Assembly (NCBI RefSeq): GCF_964063345.1
Contig: NZ_OZ061318.1
Location: 2,418,001 to 2,482,000, forward strand
From: Pseudomonas lini
Lineage (GTDB): Bacteria; Pseudomonadota; Gammaproteobacteria; Pseudomonadales; Pseudomonadaceae
Length of the DNA: 64,000 nt
Reading direction: 5' to 3'
The translations under genes and the position numbers were made by a program. This document shows, piece after piece, positions 1 to 8,292 of this stretch. Under the pieces are notes generated by a model, which made no database searches, was not told the DNA's origin, and saw only the letters and a list, made by a program, of their open reading frames with translations. Position 1 is the stretch's first letter. Each line of letters starts with the position of its first letter.

Positions 1-894
1 CGCCAGGTCTTTGCCGCTGACGCCAGTTTCGACTGGGGTACGCTGCTGCAGGCCGGCGCCAGCATGTCGCTGTTCGCCGAAAAGCGTCTTCTGGAGCTGC
101 GTCTGCCCTCCGGCAAACCCGGTGACAAAGGCGCGGCGGCATTCATTGAGTATTGCTCGCGCCCGGCCGAAGACACGGTGCTGCTGATCAGCCTGCCCAA
201 GCTTGATGGCAGCGCGCAGAAAACCAAGTGGGGCAAGGCACTGGTCGAAGGTCCGCAGACCCAGTTCGTGCAGATCTGGCCCGTGGACACCAACCAGTTG
301 CCGAGCTGGATCCGTCAACGCCTGTCCCAGGCCGGGCTATCAGCCAGTCAGGACGCCGTCGAACTGATCGCCGCTCGAGTCGAAGGCAACCTGCTGGCTG
401 CCGCCCAGGAGATCGAAAAGCTCAAGCTGATGGCCGAGGGTGGCCAGATCACCGTCGAAACCGTGCAAGCGGCGGTGGCCGACAGCGCGCGTTTCGATGT
501 CTTCGGCCTGACCGATGCGATTCTTAATGGCGAGGCTGCTCACGCCTTGCGCATGCTCGAAGGGTTGCGCGGCGAAGGCGTCGAACCGCCGGTGATTCTC
601 TGGGCGCTGGCCCGGGAGCTGCGCCTGCTGGCCAACCTGTCGCTGCAATACAGCCAGGGCGTGCCGCTGGACAAAGCCTTCAGCCAGGCCAGACCGCCGA
701 TCTGGGACAAACGCAAACCGCTGATGAGCAAGGCGCTGCAACGTTACTCGGCGCAACGCTGGGCGCAGTTGCTGCTCGAAGCGCAGCGCATCGACGCGCA
801 GATCAAAGGTCAGGCAGCGGGATCTCCATGGATGAGCCTGAGTCGGTTGACGCTGTTGATGGCCGGTCAGAGATTGTCGCTGCCTGCCGAATAA
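1..894 (+). CDS. holA: DNA polymerase III delta subunit (5' end missing)
   Basis: Delta subunit of the clamp loader, which opens the beta sliding clamp and loads it on primed DNA in the replisome. The reading frame is open from base 1, so the gene begins before the window; 297 residues are visible against about 345 usual for the family, so roughly the first 45 (most of the clamp-binding N-terminus) are missing. The first internal ATG, at 64, is not the true start. The visible part fits the family: the rest of the AAA+-like domain (segments such as EGNLLAAAQEIEKL and FDVFGLTDAIL) followed by the helical C-terminal collar. Next to arfA and a lytic transglycosylase, as around holA in P. aeruginosa. 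Confidence 0.9.
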   Translation, partial: RQVFAADASFDWGTLLQAGASMSLFAEKRLLELRLPSGKPGDKGAAAFIEYCSRPAEDTVLLISLPKLDGSAQKTKWGKALVEGPQTQFVQIWPVDTNQLPSWIRQRLSQAGLSASQDAVELIAARVEGNLLAAAQEIEKLKLMAEGGQITVETVQAAVADSARFDVFGLTDAILNGEAAHALRMLEGLRGEGVEPPVILWALARELRLLANLSLQYSQGVPLDKAFSQARPPIWDKRKPLMSKALQRYSAQRWAQLLLEAQRIDAQIKGQAAGSPWMSLSRLTLLMAGQRLSLPAE

Positions 895-900
895 GGCTTT

Positions 901-1033
901 TGTGGCGAGGGAGCTTGCTCCCGCTGGGTTGCGAAGCGACCCTAAAACCAGTCACCGCGCGTCTTCAGATACTCCTCGGCTATCCGTTTTACGACTGCTA
1001 CGCAGCCGAACGGGAGCAAGCTCCCTCGCCACA
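901..1033. repeat. REP-type inverted repeat pair (GTGGCGAGGGAGC family)
   Basis: Two facing copies of a palindromic element: the left arm begins TGTGGCGAGGGAGCTTGCTC and the right arm ends with its reverse complement, GAGCAAGCTCCCTCGCCACA. Each copy contains its own GAGCTTGCTC palindrome. Same family as 22713-22817, 27219-27332 and 33822-33951. It lies just after holA and could act as a 3' mRNA stabiliser or terminator. Confidence 0.85.
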
Positions 1034-1128
1034 GGTATCATTTCCTACACAATGCGGGGACTAGACAAAACCCCGACTTCGGCCGATGATTTGCCCCGCA
1101 AAAAACCACTCACTTGCGAGAAATCATC

Positions 1129-1293
1129 ATGAGCAAAAAGCCATCGAAGCATGGCCCCAACAAGGCCAAATCCATCATCGCCCAGCCACTGTTCCGCAGC
1201 CGTCAGGAACGAGCCGGCAAGGGCAAAGGCAGCTACCGCCGCGAAGCCTTCCAGTCTAATAGCTGGGAGGCTTCTTACTTTCTGGCGGCCTGA
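1129..1293 (+). CDS. arfA: Alternative ribosome-rescue factor A
   Basis: A 54-residue basic protein that rescues ribosomes stalled on non-stop mRNA by recruiting release factor 2 when tmRNA is insufficient. Identification rests on the motif PLFR..... then GKGSY-R-R (residues about 21-37) and the following N-x-WEA near the C-terminus, the hallmark core of ArfA; the N-terminus is rich in Lys. It starts at ATG 1129 and ends with TGA at 1293. A hairpin lies inside the last third of the reading frame (1244-1273, separate entry), as expected for a gene whose own mRNA is made non-stop so that the protein accumulates only when tmRNA fails. It stands alone between holA and the sltB3-like gene, as a short gene easily missed. 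Confidence 0.85.
   Translation: MSKKPSKHGPNKAKSIIAQPLFRSRQERAGKGKGSYRREAFQSNSWEASYFLAA
1244..1283 (+). terminator. Hairpin and T-rich tract inside the arfA reading frame
   Basis: AAGCCTTCCAG (1244-1254) pairs with CTGGGAGGCTT (1263-1273) as an 11-bp stem with one G.U pair and an 8-nt loop, followed by CTTACTTTCT. It lies upstream of the arfA stop codon. Depending on context it can end transcription or be cut by RNase III; either gives an arfA message without a stop codon, the known regulatory principle of arfA in enterobacteria and relatives. The T-tract is imperfect, so which mechanism applies is open. Confidence 0.55.
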
Positions 1294-1355
1294 AAGGCAA
1301 GCCATCGCTCAACATGTTAAGGTCTGCACCTGATTCGTATCCTCTGGACCTGTGC

Positions 1356-2678
1356 ATGCCCCTTTGTATTTCCCGTCGTTGGCCCCTTCGCCAACTGATA
1401 GCTGCCTCCAGCCTCATTCTGCTTGTCGCCTGCGCGGAAAAACCCACCGCCGCCGACGCCCAACCGCTTCAGACCCGCACCGTTGCGACGGCCCCTGCGA
1501 TCATTCCGCCGGTGGTTCCGACTGGTGAGAATCTCGACATCCAGCCTACCCAGACCTTTGCCGAATGGCAGGCGGGTTTCCGTAAAGACGCCCTCGCCGC
1601 CGGTATTCGCGCCGACCTGTTCGACCGTGCGTTTGCCAATGTCAGCGTGGACGACAGCGTGATCCGTGCCGATCGCAGCCAACCAGAATTTACTCGCCCG
1701 GTGTGGGAATACCTCGATGGCGCGCTGTCGCCGTTACGGGTGCGAAAAGGTCAGGCACTGGTCGGCGAGTACGCCGACATCCTGCAAAGCATAGAACAGC
1801 GCTATGGCGTCGACCGCCAGGCTCTGGTTGCGGTGTGGGGCATGGAAAGTAACTTTGGTCAGTTCCAGGGCAACAAGTCGGTGATCAACTCCCTGGCGAC
1901 CCTGGCTTATGAAGGTCGACGTCCGGGCTTTGCTCACGCACAGCTGATCGCTGCCCTGCAAATCCTGCAACAGGGCGATATCGAACCTGAGAAAATGCTC
2001 GGTTCCTGGGCCGGCGCCATGGGCCAGACCCAGTTCATTCCGACCACCTACAACACCCACGCCGTGGACTTCGACGGTGATGGCCGCCGGGACATCTGGA
2101 ACAGCTCCGCAGATGCACTGGCCTCGACCGCGCACTACCTGCAAAGCTCCGGCTGGCAGAAAGGCCAGCCCTGGGGTTTCGAAGCACAGCTGCCGAGCGA
2201 CTTCAATTACGCCCTGGCCGATGGCACGATTCGCAAGAGCGTTGCCGAATGGCGACAACTGGGGGTGATCCTGCCCAATGGCGCTCAGGTTCCGGCAGGC
2301 TCCGAACACCTGTCGGCCGCCCTGCTGCTGCCGGCAGGCTATCGCGGCCCGGCGTTCCTGGTCCTCGATAACTTTCGCGCGATCCTCAAGTACAACAACT
2401 CTTCGTCCTACGCCTTGGCCGTGAGTCTGTTGTCCGAGCGTTTCAATGGCGGTGGACTAATCAGCGGTCTATGGCCAAAAGATGACTTGCCGCTAAGCCG
2501 TACCGAGCGAATCGAGCTGCAAAACCTGCTAAGCGCCCAGAACTACGACGCAGGGACCGCCGACGGGATTATCGGCGCCAATACCCGCAAAGCAATCCGC
2601 AGCGCCCAGCAGTCGTTTGGCTGGCCGGCGGATGGTTATCCGACGCACAAGTTGCTCGAAGGGTTGCGTAGCCGCTAA
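1356..2678 (+). CDS. sltB3: Lipoprotein lytic murein transglycosylase with peptidoglycan-binding domain (SltB3 type)
   Basis: Cleaves the MurNAc-GlcNAc bond of peptidoglycan with formation of 1,6-anhydroMurNAc, in the periplasm. The 440-residue protein starts at ATG 1356; an upstream in-frame ATG at 1314 would put 14 polar residues ahead of the signal peptide and is less likely. Residues 1-26 form a lipoprotein signal ending in LVAC (Cys26). The MltB-type catalytic domain follows, with the catalytic Glu at about residue 164 in WGMESNFG, the GAMGQTQFIP motif and the calcium-like DFDGDGRRDIW loop. The last 65 residues (from LSRTERIELQ) are a PG_binding_1 domain. The same gene lies near holA in P. 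aeruginosa (SltB3). Confidence 0.88.
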   Translation: MPLCISRRWPLRQLIAASSLILLVACAEKPTAADAQPLQTRTVATAPAIIPPVVPTGENLDIQPTQTFAEWQAGFRKDALAAGIRADLFDRAFANVSVDDSVIRADRSQPEFTRPVWEYLDGALSPLRVRKGQALVGEYADILQSIEQRYGVDRQALVAVWGMESNFGQFQGNKSVINSLATLAYEGRRPGFAHAQLIAALQILQQGDIEPEKMLGSWAGAMGQTQFIPTTYNTHAVDFDGDGRRDIWNSSADALASTAHYLQSSGWQKGQPWGFEAQLPSDFNYALADGTIRKSVAEWRQLGVILPNGAQVPAGSEHLSAALLLPAGYRGPAFLVLDNFRAILKYNNSSSYALAVSLLSERFNGGGLISGLWPKDDLPLSRTERIELQNLLSAQNYDAGTADGIIGANTRKAIRSAQQSFGWPADGYPTHKLLEGLRSR

Positions 2679-2681
2679 AAG

Positions 2682-2771
2682 CATCGCGGGCAAGCCCGCT
2701 CCCACAGGTTCATAGGTGATCACAACATTGCGTACACCTTAAACCTTGTGGGAGCGGGCTTGCCCGCGATG
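2682..2771. repeat. REP pair (GTGGGAGCGGGCTTGCCCGCGA family)
   Basis: Facing copies CATCGCGGGCAAGCCCGCTC... and ...GAGCGGGCTTGCCCGCGATG separated by about 35 bases, lying between two convergent genes. Related copies: 16288-16381, 25168-25232, 29208-29317, 30869-30956 and 62257-62346. Confidence 0.88.
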
Positions 2772-2793
2772 ACTGACTAACAGGCGACGAACT

Positions 2794-3744
2794 CTACCGC
2801 CTGATCACCACATCCTGCTCCAACACCAACGTCTTGTCCCCCGCATCCAGCCTGACCAGCGCGCCCATCGGCAGCGTCAAATTCGGATCACAATGCCCGC
2901 TGCGCCATCCAGATAGCACCGGTATCCGCAAAGGAGCAAAGGTCTGCTTGAGCAACCTCTGCAGCGCAATCGCATCAACCCCTGCCACATCCCCCACCAG
3001 AACCCCACGCAGCTTGTGCAGCGTGCCGGCCAGACGCAGATGAGTCAGCAGCCGGTCGATGCGATACAGCGGCTCGTTAATGTCCTCGATGAACAGGATG
3101 ACGCCCTCGGCATCGATCTCATAAGGCGTGCCCATGGTCGCGGCAATCATTGACAGATTGCCCCCCAGCAAACGTCCGTGAGCGATGCCGGGCTCGATTG
3201 TGGTCAACGGCCAGGCCACCGGGTGAGAAAGCACACTGCCCGCCTTTACCTGCCCACGCAGCATATTGAAAAACGAGAACTCGGTGGGTTGCTGCTTGTC
3301 ACCCAGCAGGTCAGCGTTGAGCATCGGGCCATGGAAGGTCACGAACCCGGCATAACGACTGATAGCCGAGTGCAGTGCAGTAACGTCGCTGTAGCCGATA
3401 AACGGCTTGGCGTTGTTGCGTAGTAATTCGAAATCGATGCGATCGAGCAAGCGCGGCGTACCGTAACCGCCACGCAGACAGATGATGGCATCGACCTCGC
3501 TGTCGGCGAATGCGCCATGCAAGTCATTGAGCCGCACATCATCGCTGCCGGCCAGGTAGCCATCTTTCTCATAAACACCGGGAAACACCCGCAGCGAATA
3601 GCCGCGAGCGCGCATCCAGGCAATGGCTTTATCGGTGTCCAGCGCTGCGGGGCCGGCGGGCGCGATCACGCCGATCAGCCCTGCAGGCGGCAAGGCCGGA
3701 ACGGGGGCATGAGGACAAAGGGTGTGGGTCGGTCGAGCAGTCAT
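2794..3744 (-). CDS. ldcA: LD-carboxypeptidase (peptidase S66, muramoyltetrapeptide carboxypeptidase)
   Basis: Removes the terminal D-Ala from murein tetrapeptides during peptidoglycan recycling, in the cytoplasm. 316 residues, normal for S66 enzymes. The N-terminal half shows IAPAGPA, the RGGYGTPRLL segment and the nucleophile motif GYSD with Ser119; the C-terminal half carries GRLLGGNLS, the acidic FIEDINEPLYRIDR segment and GHCDPNLTLPMG with the catalytic His. No signal peptide. It is a single gene, convergent with the lytic transglycosylase upstream in the window, and separated from lipA by an intrinsic terminator. Confidence 0.9.
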   Translation of the reverse strand: MTARPTHTLCPHAPVPALPPAGLIGVIAPAGPAALDTDKAIAWMRARGYSLRVFPGVYEKDGYLAGSDDVRLNDLHGAFADSEVDAIICLRGGYGTPRLLDRIDFELLRNNAKPFIGYSDVTALHSAISRYAGFVTFHGPMLNADLLGDKQQPTEFSFFNMLRGQVKAGSVLSHPVAWPLTTIEPGIAHGRLLGGNLSMIAATMGTPYEIDAEGVILFIEDINEPLYRIDRLLTHLRLAGTLHKLRGVLVGDVAGVDAIALQRLLKQTFAPLRIPVLSGWRSGHCDPNLTLPMGALVRLDAGDKTLVLEQDVVIRR

Positions 3745-3865
3745 CCATGATTCTCCCTGCGTGAATACTTCAGCACACAGTAGTCAGGAACGGGAATAAA
3801 CAGAAGAGGGTCAGTCGTACTACGGTTTGCAGGAAAAGGCGGTAATGGCCGTAGGCAACGCCAAT

Positions 3866-3904
3866 GAAAACGCCCGCAAGGGTAAAATCCTTGCGGGCGT
3901 TTTC
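3866..3904 (-). terminator. Intrinsic terminator after lipA (symmetric, possibly bidirectional)
   Basis: GAAAACGCCCGCAAGG and CCTTGCGGGCGTTTTC form a long perfect stem around a GTAAAAT-like loop, with an A-run on one side and a T-run on the other. It begins 12 bases beyond the lipA stop on the minus strand. Confidence 0.85.
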
Positions 3905-3915
3905 TCATAGCGGGA

Positions 3916-4938
3916 TCAGGACGACATCAGCTCGGCCTTGACCAGTTTCGCCTGCTCGTCGGCATGGTACGAGGAGCGTACCAGCGGACCGGAAGCGACG
4001 TTCTTGAAGCCCATCTTGTAACCTTCCTCGGCAAACCAGGCGAAGGTATCCGGGTGCACGAAGCGCTGGACCGGCAGGTGGCTGCGGGACGGTTGCAGGT
4101 ACTGGCCCAGGGTCAGCATGTCGATGTCGTGTTCGCGCATGCGCTTCATGACTTCGATGACTTCTTCGTCGGTTTCGCCCAGGCCCAGCATCAAACCGGA
4201 CTTGGTCGGAATGTGCGGCATCATCTGCTTGAAACGTTGCAGCAGGGTCAGCGACCACTGGTAATCCGAACCCGGACGCGCAGCCTTGTACAGGCGCGGC
4301 ACGGTTTCCAGGTTGTGGTTGAACACATCCGGCGGCTCGGCGGCGGTGATTTCCAGCGCGACGTCCATGCGGCCACGGTAGTCCGGGACCAGGGTTTCGA
4401 GCTGTACGTTCGGCGACAGTTTGCGGATTTCGCGGATGCAGTCGGCAAAGTGCTGGGCACCGCCGTCACGCAGGTCGTCGCGATCTACCGAAGTGATTAC
4501 GACGTACTTGAGTTTCAGATCGGCGATGGCAATAGCCAGGCTTTCCGGCTCGTTGACGTCCAGTGGCTTCGGACGACCATGGCCAACGTCGCAGAACGGG
4601 CAGCGACGGGTGCAGATGTCACCCATGATCATGAAGGTTGCGGTGCCGCCGGAGAAGCATTCGCCCAGGTTCGGGCAGGACGCTTCTTCGCACACGCTGT
4701 GCAGCTTGTGTTTACGCAGCAGGGCCTTGATGCGGTCGACTTCCGGGGAAACCGGGATGCGCACGCGAATCCAGTCGGGTTTCTTCGGCAGTTCAGTGGT
4801 CGGGATGATCTTCACCGGGATGCGTGCAACCTTCTCGGCGCCGCGCAGCTTGACGCCGGCTTCAACCTTGGCACGCGGGGCCGGACGCTCGGTGACATCG
4901 AGCGTCGGGATCATGGTTTGCACTGCATCAGTAGTCAT
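3916..4938 (-). CDS. lipA: Lipoyl synthase
   Basis: Radical-SAM enzyme that inserts two sulfurs into protein-bound octanoyl groups to make lipoate for 2-oxoacid dehydrogenases and the glycine cleavage system. 340 residues. It carries both iron-sulfur cluster motifs: the auxiliary cluster C83-x4-C88-x5-C94 ([12 protein letters not shown]) and the radical-SAM C109-x3-C113-x2-C116 (CTRRCPFC). The C-terminal SSYHADEQ segment is also typical. Its start lies one base after the end of lipB, so the two are cotranscribed with the ybeD-type gene in the order ybeD-lipB-lipA. Confidence 0.96.
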   Translation of the reverse strand: MTTDAVQTMIPTLDVTERPAPRAKVEAGVKLRGAEKVARIPVKIIPTTELPKKPDWIRVRIPVSPEVDRIKALLRKHKLHSVCEEASCPNLGECFSGGTATFMIMGDICTRRCPFCDVGHGRPKPLDVNEPESLAIAIADLKLKYVVITSVDRDDLRDGGAQHFADCIREIRKLSPNVQLETLVPDYRGRMDVALEITAAEPPDVFNHNLETVPRLYKAARPGSDYQWSLTLLQRFKQMMPHIPTKSGLMLGLGETDEEVIEVMKRMREHDIDMLTLGQYLQPSRSHLPVQRFVHPDTFAWFAEEGYKMGFKNVASGPLVRSSYHADEQAKLVKAELMSS

Positions 4939-4939
4939 A

Positions 4940-5590
4940 TCAGTCGATTCCGCCCGTTAGGGTCGTCTGCTCAGCATAGTCGAGGTGTTTGACGAGCTGC
5001 GCGCGCAGCCGGGCACTTACCTCGGCAAATTCAATCGATCCTGCGTGATCGCGCAGCTGGGTCATTGCCAGCCCGGCGTAGCCGCAGGGATTAATCCGTC
5101 GAAACGGTTCCAGGTTCATATCCACGTTCAAGGCCAGGCCATGAAAGGAGCAACCGTGGCGGATCCGCAGACCCAGAGAAGCGATTTTCGCGCCATCGAC
5201 ATAGACACCCGGCGCATCCGGCTTGGCCACCGCGGTCACGCCGTAGCTGGCCAGCAGCTCGATCAGGCATTGCTCCATGCGGCTGACCAGGTCACGCACG
5301 CCGAACCCCAGCTTACGCACGTCCAGCAACAGGTAGGCCACCAATTGGCCGGGACCGTGGTAAGTCACTTGCCCGCCGCGGTCGACCTTCACCACCGGAA
5401 TATCCCCGGGCAACAGCAGATGCTCAGCCTTGCCGGCCTGGCCCTGGGTGAACACCGGCGGATGTTCCACCAGCCAGATCTCGTCGGCGGCATCGCTACC
5501 GCGTTCGTTGGTGAAGCGCTGCATGGCATGCCAGACCGGCTCGTAAGCCATCTGGCCGAGTTCGCGAAAGCCCAGCGTGCCAGACATCAC
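4940..5590 (-). CDS. lipB: Octanoyl-[acyl carrier protein]-protein N-octanoyltransferase
   Basis: Moves the octanoyl group from ACP to lipoyl domains, the first step of lipoate synthesis, in the cytoplasm. 216 residues. Visible family signatures are [26 protein letters not shown], the catalytic Lys in [10 protein letters not shown], the [11 protein letters not shown] segment and the catalytic Cys in [13 protein letters not shown]. The start is either of two adjacent ATGs (5590 or 5587); the second overlaps the stop codon of the preceding ybeD-type gene, showing translational coupling. Confidence 0.95.
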   Translation of the reverse strand: MMSGTLGFRELGQMAYEPVWHAMQRFTNERGSDAADEIWLVEHPPVFTQGQAGKAEHLLLPGDIPVVKVDRGGQVTYHGPGQLVAYLLLDVRKLGFGVRDLVSRMEQCLIELLASYGVTAVAKPDAPGVYVDGAKIASLGLRIRHGCSFHGLALNVDMNLEPFRRINPCGYAGLAMTQLRDHAGSIEFAEVSARLRAQLVKHLDYAEQTTLTGGID

Positions 5591-5862
5591 AGCACCATGT
5601 GCACGAAACCGGTAGCCCGCAACTCGCTGTTGATGTCGTACAGCTGTTCCTGGCCGGTGGCGATGATGTGCAACTGGATAGTTGTGTACTTGCCGTTGGT
5701 ACTCTGCCGTTCGGCAAAAGTTTTGTGGTCAACGGTCGCGTGTTTCTCAAGGATCGCGATGATCTTGTCCTTGAAACCCACACCGGTGTCGCCGATTACC
5801 TTGATCGGGTAATCCGCGCAGGGGAATTCGATTTTTGGTGCCTTTACTTCAGTGTCTGTCAT
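5587..5862 (-). CDS. ybeD: YbeD/DUF493 family protein
   Basis: Small 91-residue protein of the DUF493 family (YbeD in E. coli), which has an ACT-like regulatory fold; the family is almost always next to lipB and is presumed to regulate lipoate metabolism, but its molecular role is not settled. Visible features are the [15 protein letters not shown] start, the middle THA-like segment with [13 protein letters not shown] and the [22 protein letters not shown] end. It overlaps lipB by up to 4 bases. Confidence 0.9.
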   Translation of the reverse strand: MTDTEVKAPKIEFPCADYPIKVIGDTGVGFKDKIIAILEKHATVDHKTFAERQSTNGKYTTIQLHIIATGQEQLYDINSELRATGFVHMVL

Positions 5863-5942
5863 GGCGTAACGGCCTCGTAAGCCGTGGCAACGGACACGGC
5901 CCCGCTCCGGATTGGAACAGGGCCATGCAGGTCCACACTAAT

Positions 5943-7100
5943 TCAGTTGAACAAGCCGTAGAAGAATAGACGGATGCTATCCCACATGCGGCGGAAGATA
6001 CCACCCTCGTCGACGGCGTCCAGAGCGATCAGGTCGGCGCTGTGCACCACCTTGTCGTCCAGTTTCACTTCGACTTTACCGATCACATCGCCCTTGGCGA
6101 TAGGCGCAACCAGTTGCGGGTTCATGGTCATGCTGGCGGCGAGCTTTTTCAGCTGGCCTTTTGGCAGGGTCATGGTCAGGTCTTGAGCCAGGCCGGCCTT
6201 GACTTGATTGGTGGTGCCTTTCCAGACAGGTGCCTGAGCCAGCTCGGCGCCTTTCTGATAGAAGGTCTGGGTTTCGAAGAAGCGGAAACCGTAAGTCAGC
6301 AGCTTCTGGGTTTCAGCAGCGCGAGCTACATCGCTGTTGGTGCCGAACACCACGGCGATCAGGCGCATGCCATCACGTACGGCCGAAGACACCATGCAGT
6401 AGCCGGCTTCGTCGGTGTGACCGGTTTTCAGACCGTCGACGGTCTTGTCGCGCCACAGCAGCAGGTTGCGGTTAGGCTGCTTGATGCCGTTCCAGAAGAA
6501 CTCTTTCTGCGAGTAGATCGCGTAGTGAGCCGGGTCTTCGTGAATGATCGCGCGAGCCAGCACTGCCATGTCGTGAGCCGAGGAGTAGTGCTCAGGATTT
6601 GGCAGGCCGGTCGGGTTCATGAAGTGGGTGTTGGTCAGGCCCAGGTCGGCGGCGGTTTTGTTCATCAGGTCGGCGAAAGCGTCTTCGCTGCCGGCGATGT
6701 GCTCGGAGAGCGCAACGCTGGCGTCGTTGCCCGACTGGATGATGATGCCGTGCAGCAGGTCGTTGACGGTAACCTGCGAGCCGACTTTGATGAACATCCG
6801 CGAACCGCCGGTACGCCAGGCGTTTTCGCTGACGGTCACCGGATCGTTCTCGCCGATCTGGCCACGACGGATTTCCAGGGTCGCGATGTACGCGGTCATC
6901 AGCTTGGTCAGGCTGGCCGGCGGCAGACGCTGGTCACCGTTGTTCTCCACCAGCACGTTGCCGCTGCTGGCGTCCATGAGTACATAGGCTTTGGCGGCCA
7001 ACTGCGGTGGCGACGGCATCATCTCGACCGCGAAAGCGGCAGGCGAGAGGAGCAGCGGGACTAGCAGGCACAGGCGTTTGGCAAAGGTGGTGATATTCAT
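5943..7100 (-). CDS. dacC: D-alanyl-D-alanine carboxypeptidase (PBP5/6 type)
   Basis: Low-molecular-mass penicillin-binding protein that trims the terminal D-Ala of peptidoglycan pentapeptides in the periplasm. 385 residues: signal peptide ending near AAFA (residue 24), then the three active-site motifs S63-L-T-K66, SGN (in IIQSGNDAS) and KTG (in LKTGHTDEAG). The C-terminal beta domain is followed by an amphipathic tail (RRMWDSIRLFFYGLFN) that anchors the enzyme to the inner membrane. It heads the lipoate group in transcription order but has its own ~80-base spacer, and follows rlpA-sltB1-rodA-pbpA as in P. aeruginosa. Confidence 0.95.
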   Translation of the reverse strand: MNITTFAKRLCLLVPLLLSPAAFAVEMMPSPPQLAAKAYVLMDASSGNVLVENNGDQRLPPASLTKLMTAYIATLEIRRGQIGENDPVTVSENAWRTGGSRMFIKVGSQVTVNDLLHGIIIQSGNDASVALSEHIAGSEDAFADLMNKTAADLGLTNTHFMNPTGLPNPEHYSSAHDMAVLARAIIHEDPAHYAIYSQKEFFWNGIKQPNRNLLLWRDKTVDGLKTGHTDEAGYCMVSSAVRDGMRLIAVVFGTNSDVARAAETQKLLTYGFRFFETQTFYQKGAELAQAPVWKGTTNQVKAGLAQDLTMTLPKGQLKKLAASMTMNPQLVAPIAKGDVIGKVEVKLDDKVVHSADLIALDAVDEGGIFRRMWDSIRLFFYGLFN

Positions 7101-7282
7101 CCGTCTCTCGAAATCGCTAATGGAAACTGCCCTAAGGCAAAACTAATCAGACAACTTTCTAAAAAGCTGTCGCGTGTTCAGTTGCTCACTCTGCAACCCT
7201 TGCCGGGCTTTTGTTCTTCAACGAGCCAACAACCCGGTTCGCCCCCCAAACCGCAAGCGAACCGTCAATCAAGTACTGCGTA

Positions 7283-8278
7283 TTACTCGGCGCTGACCAG
7301 GCTCGGCGAACCGAGGTTGGCCAGTCGCACGCTGTTCTGCACCTGCTGGATTTCACCCGGCGAGCCGATCGGCCCCAGCCGCACCCGATGCAGCGTCTGC
7401 TGGTTACGCACGATCGAGCTGATAAACACCGGAGCGCTCACCATCCCGCTGAGCTTCGATCTCAGGAGTTCTGCAGCGTCCGGGTTGGCGAACGCGCCCA
7501 CCTGCAGATACTGGCCAGAGGCTGGTACAGAAGCGTTTTTTTTTGCATCGATCTGCACGGGCACAACGGCCGCGGCGTGTTGCTGCGGAGGTGGCGTCCA
7601 TTGCTCGACGGTGCCGGTGGAGGCCGTCACGGTGGGCGCGGCATTTTGCGCCACTTGCGGCTCGTTGAGCATCAAAGGCGCCGGACGGCCTTTGGCTGCC
7701 CACCATTGCTGCGGGTCGATGCCTTCGACCTTGACCCGCGCGGTACCGGTTTCGGCATAGCCGAGCTTCTTGGCCGCTGCATAGGACAAGTCGATGATCC
7801 GGTCCGAGTAGAACGGCCCACGGTCATTGACCCGCAGGATCACGCTCTTGTTATTGTCCAGGTTGGTCACCCGAACGTAACTTGGCAGTGGCAAGGTCTT
7901 GTGCGCGGCGCTCATGCCGTACAGGTCGTAAACCTCGCCATTGGCGGTGTTCTGACCGTGGAACTTGGTGCCATACCAGGACGCAGTGCCCGAGGCCACG
8001 TAGGTCTTGGATTCCTGCAACGGGAAGTAAGTCTTGCCCAGCACGGTGTACGGGTTGGCTTTATAAGGACCGCTGTGCAGGGTCGGCGTGGCATCCGGGA
8101 TGCGCGAAACGTCGACATCCCACCAGGGTGCGCCATCCTTGTGAGCCCGGTTGATATCCAGGCCAGGTGCCGAACGAACGGCGGTCGGAGATTTCTGAGT
8201 CGGCGAGCGGCTGGTCGAACAACTGGCGACCAGCACCGCCAACGCGGCGAATGCCATGAGCTTCAGGGGTTTATTCAT
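7283..8278 (-). CDS. rlpA: RlpA septal ring lytic transglycosylase, SPOR lipoprotein
   Basis: Outer-membrane lipoprotein that cleaves stem-peptide-less (denuded) glycan strands and helps daughter-cell separation; the SPOR domain recruits it to the septum. The 331-residue form starting at ATG 8278 has a signal peptide with lipobox VASC; another ATG 15 bases upstream (8293) touches the end of sltB1. The double-psi beta-barrel domain (ASGTASWYG, TANGEVYD, RVNDRGPF, IDLSYAAAKKLG) occupies the middle, then a Pro/Ala/Gln linker, and the SPOR domain (YLQVGAFANPDAAELLRSKL ... HRVRLGPI) is C-terminal. Confidence 0.93.
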   Translation of the reverse strand: MNKPLKLMAFAALAVLVASCSTSRSPTQKSPTAVRSAPGLDINRAHKDGAPWWDVDVSRIPDATPTLHSGPYKANPYTVLGKTYFPLQESKTYVASGTASWYGTKFHGQNTANGEVYDLYGMSAAHKTLPLPSYVRVTNLDNNKSVILRVNDRGPFYSDRIIDLSYAAAKKLGYAETGTARVKVEGIDPQQWWAAKGRPAPLMLNEPQVAQNAAPTVTASTGTVEQWTPPPQQHAAAVVPVQIDAKKNASVPASGQYLQVGAFANPDAAELLRSKLSGMVSAPVFISSIVRNQQTLHRVRLGPIGSPGEIQQVQNSVRLANLGSPSLVSAE

Positions 8279-8292
8279 AGGCAATGCCCGCA

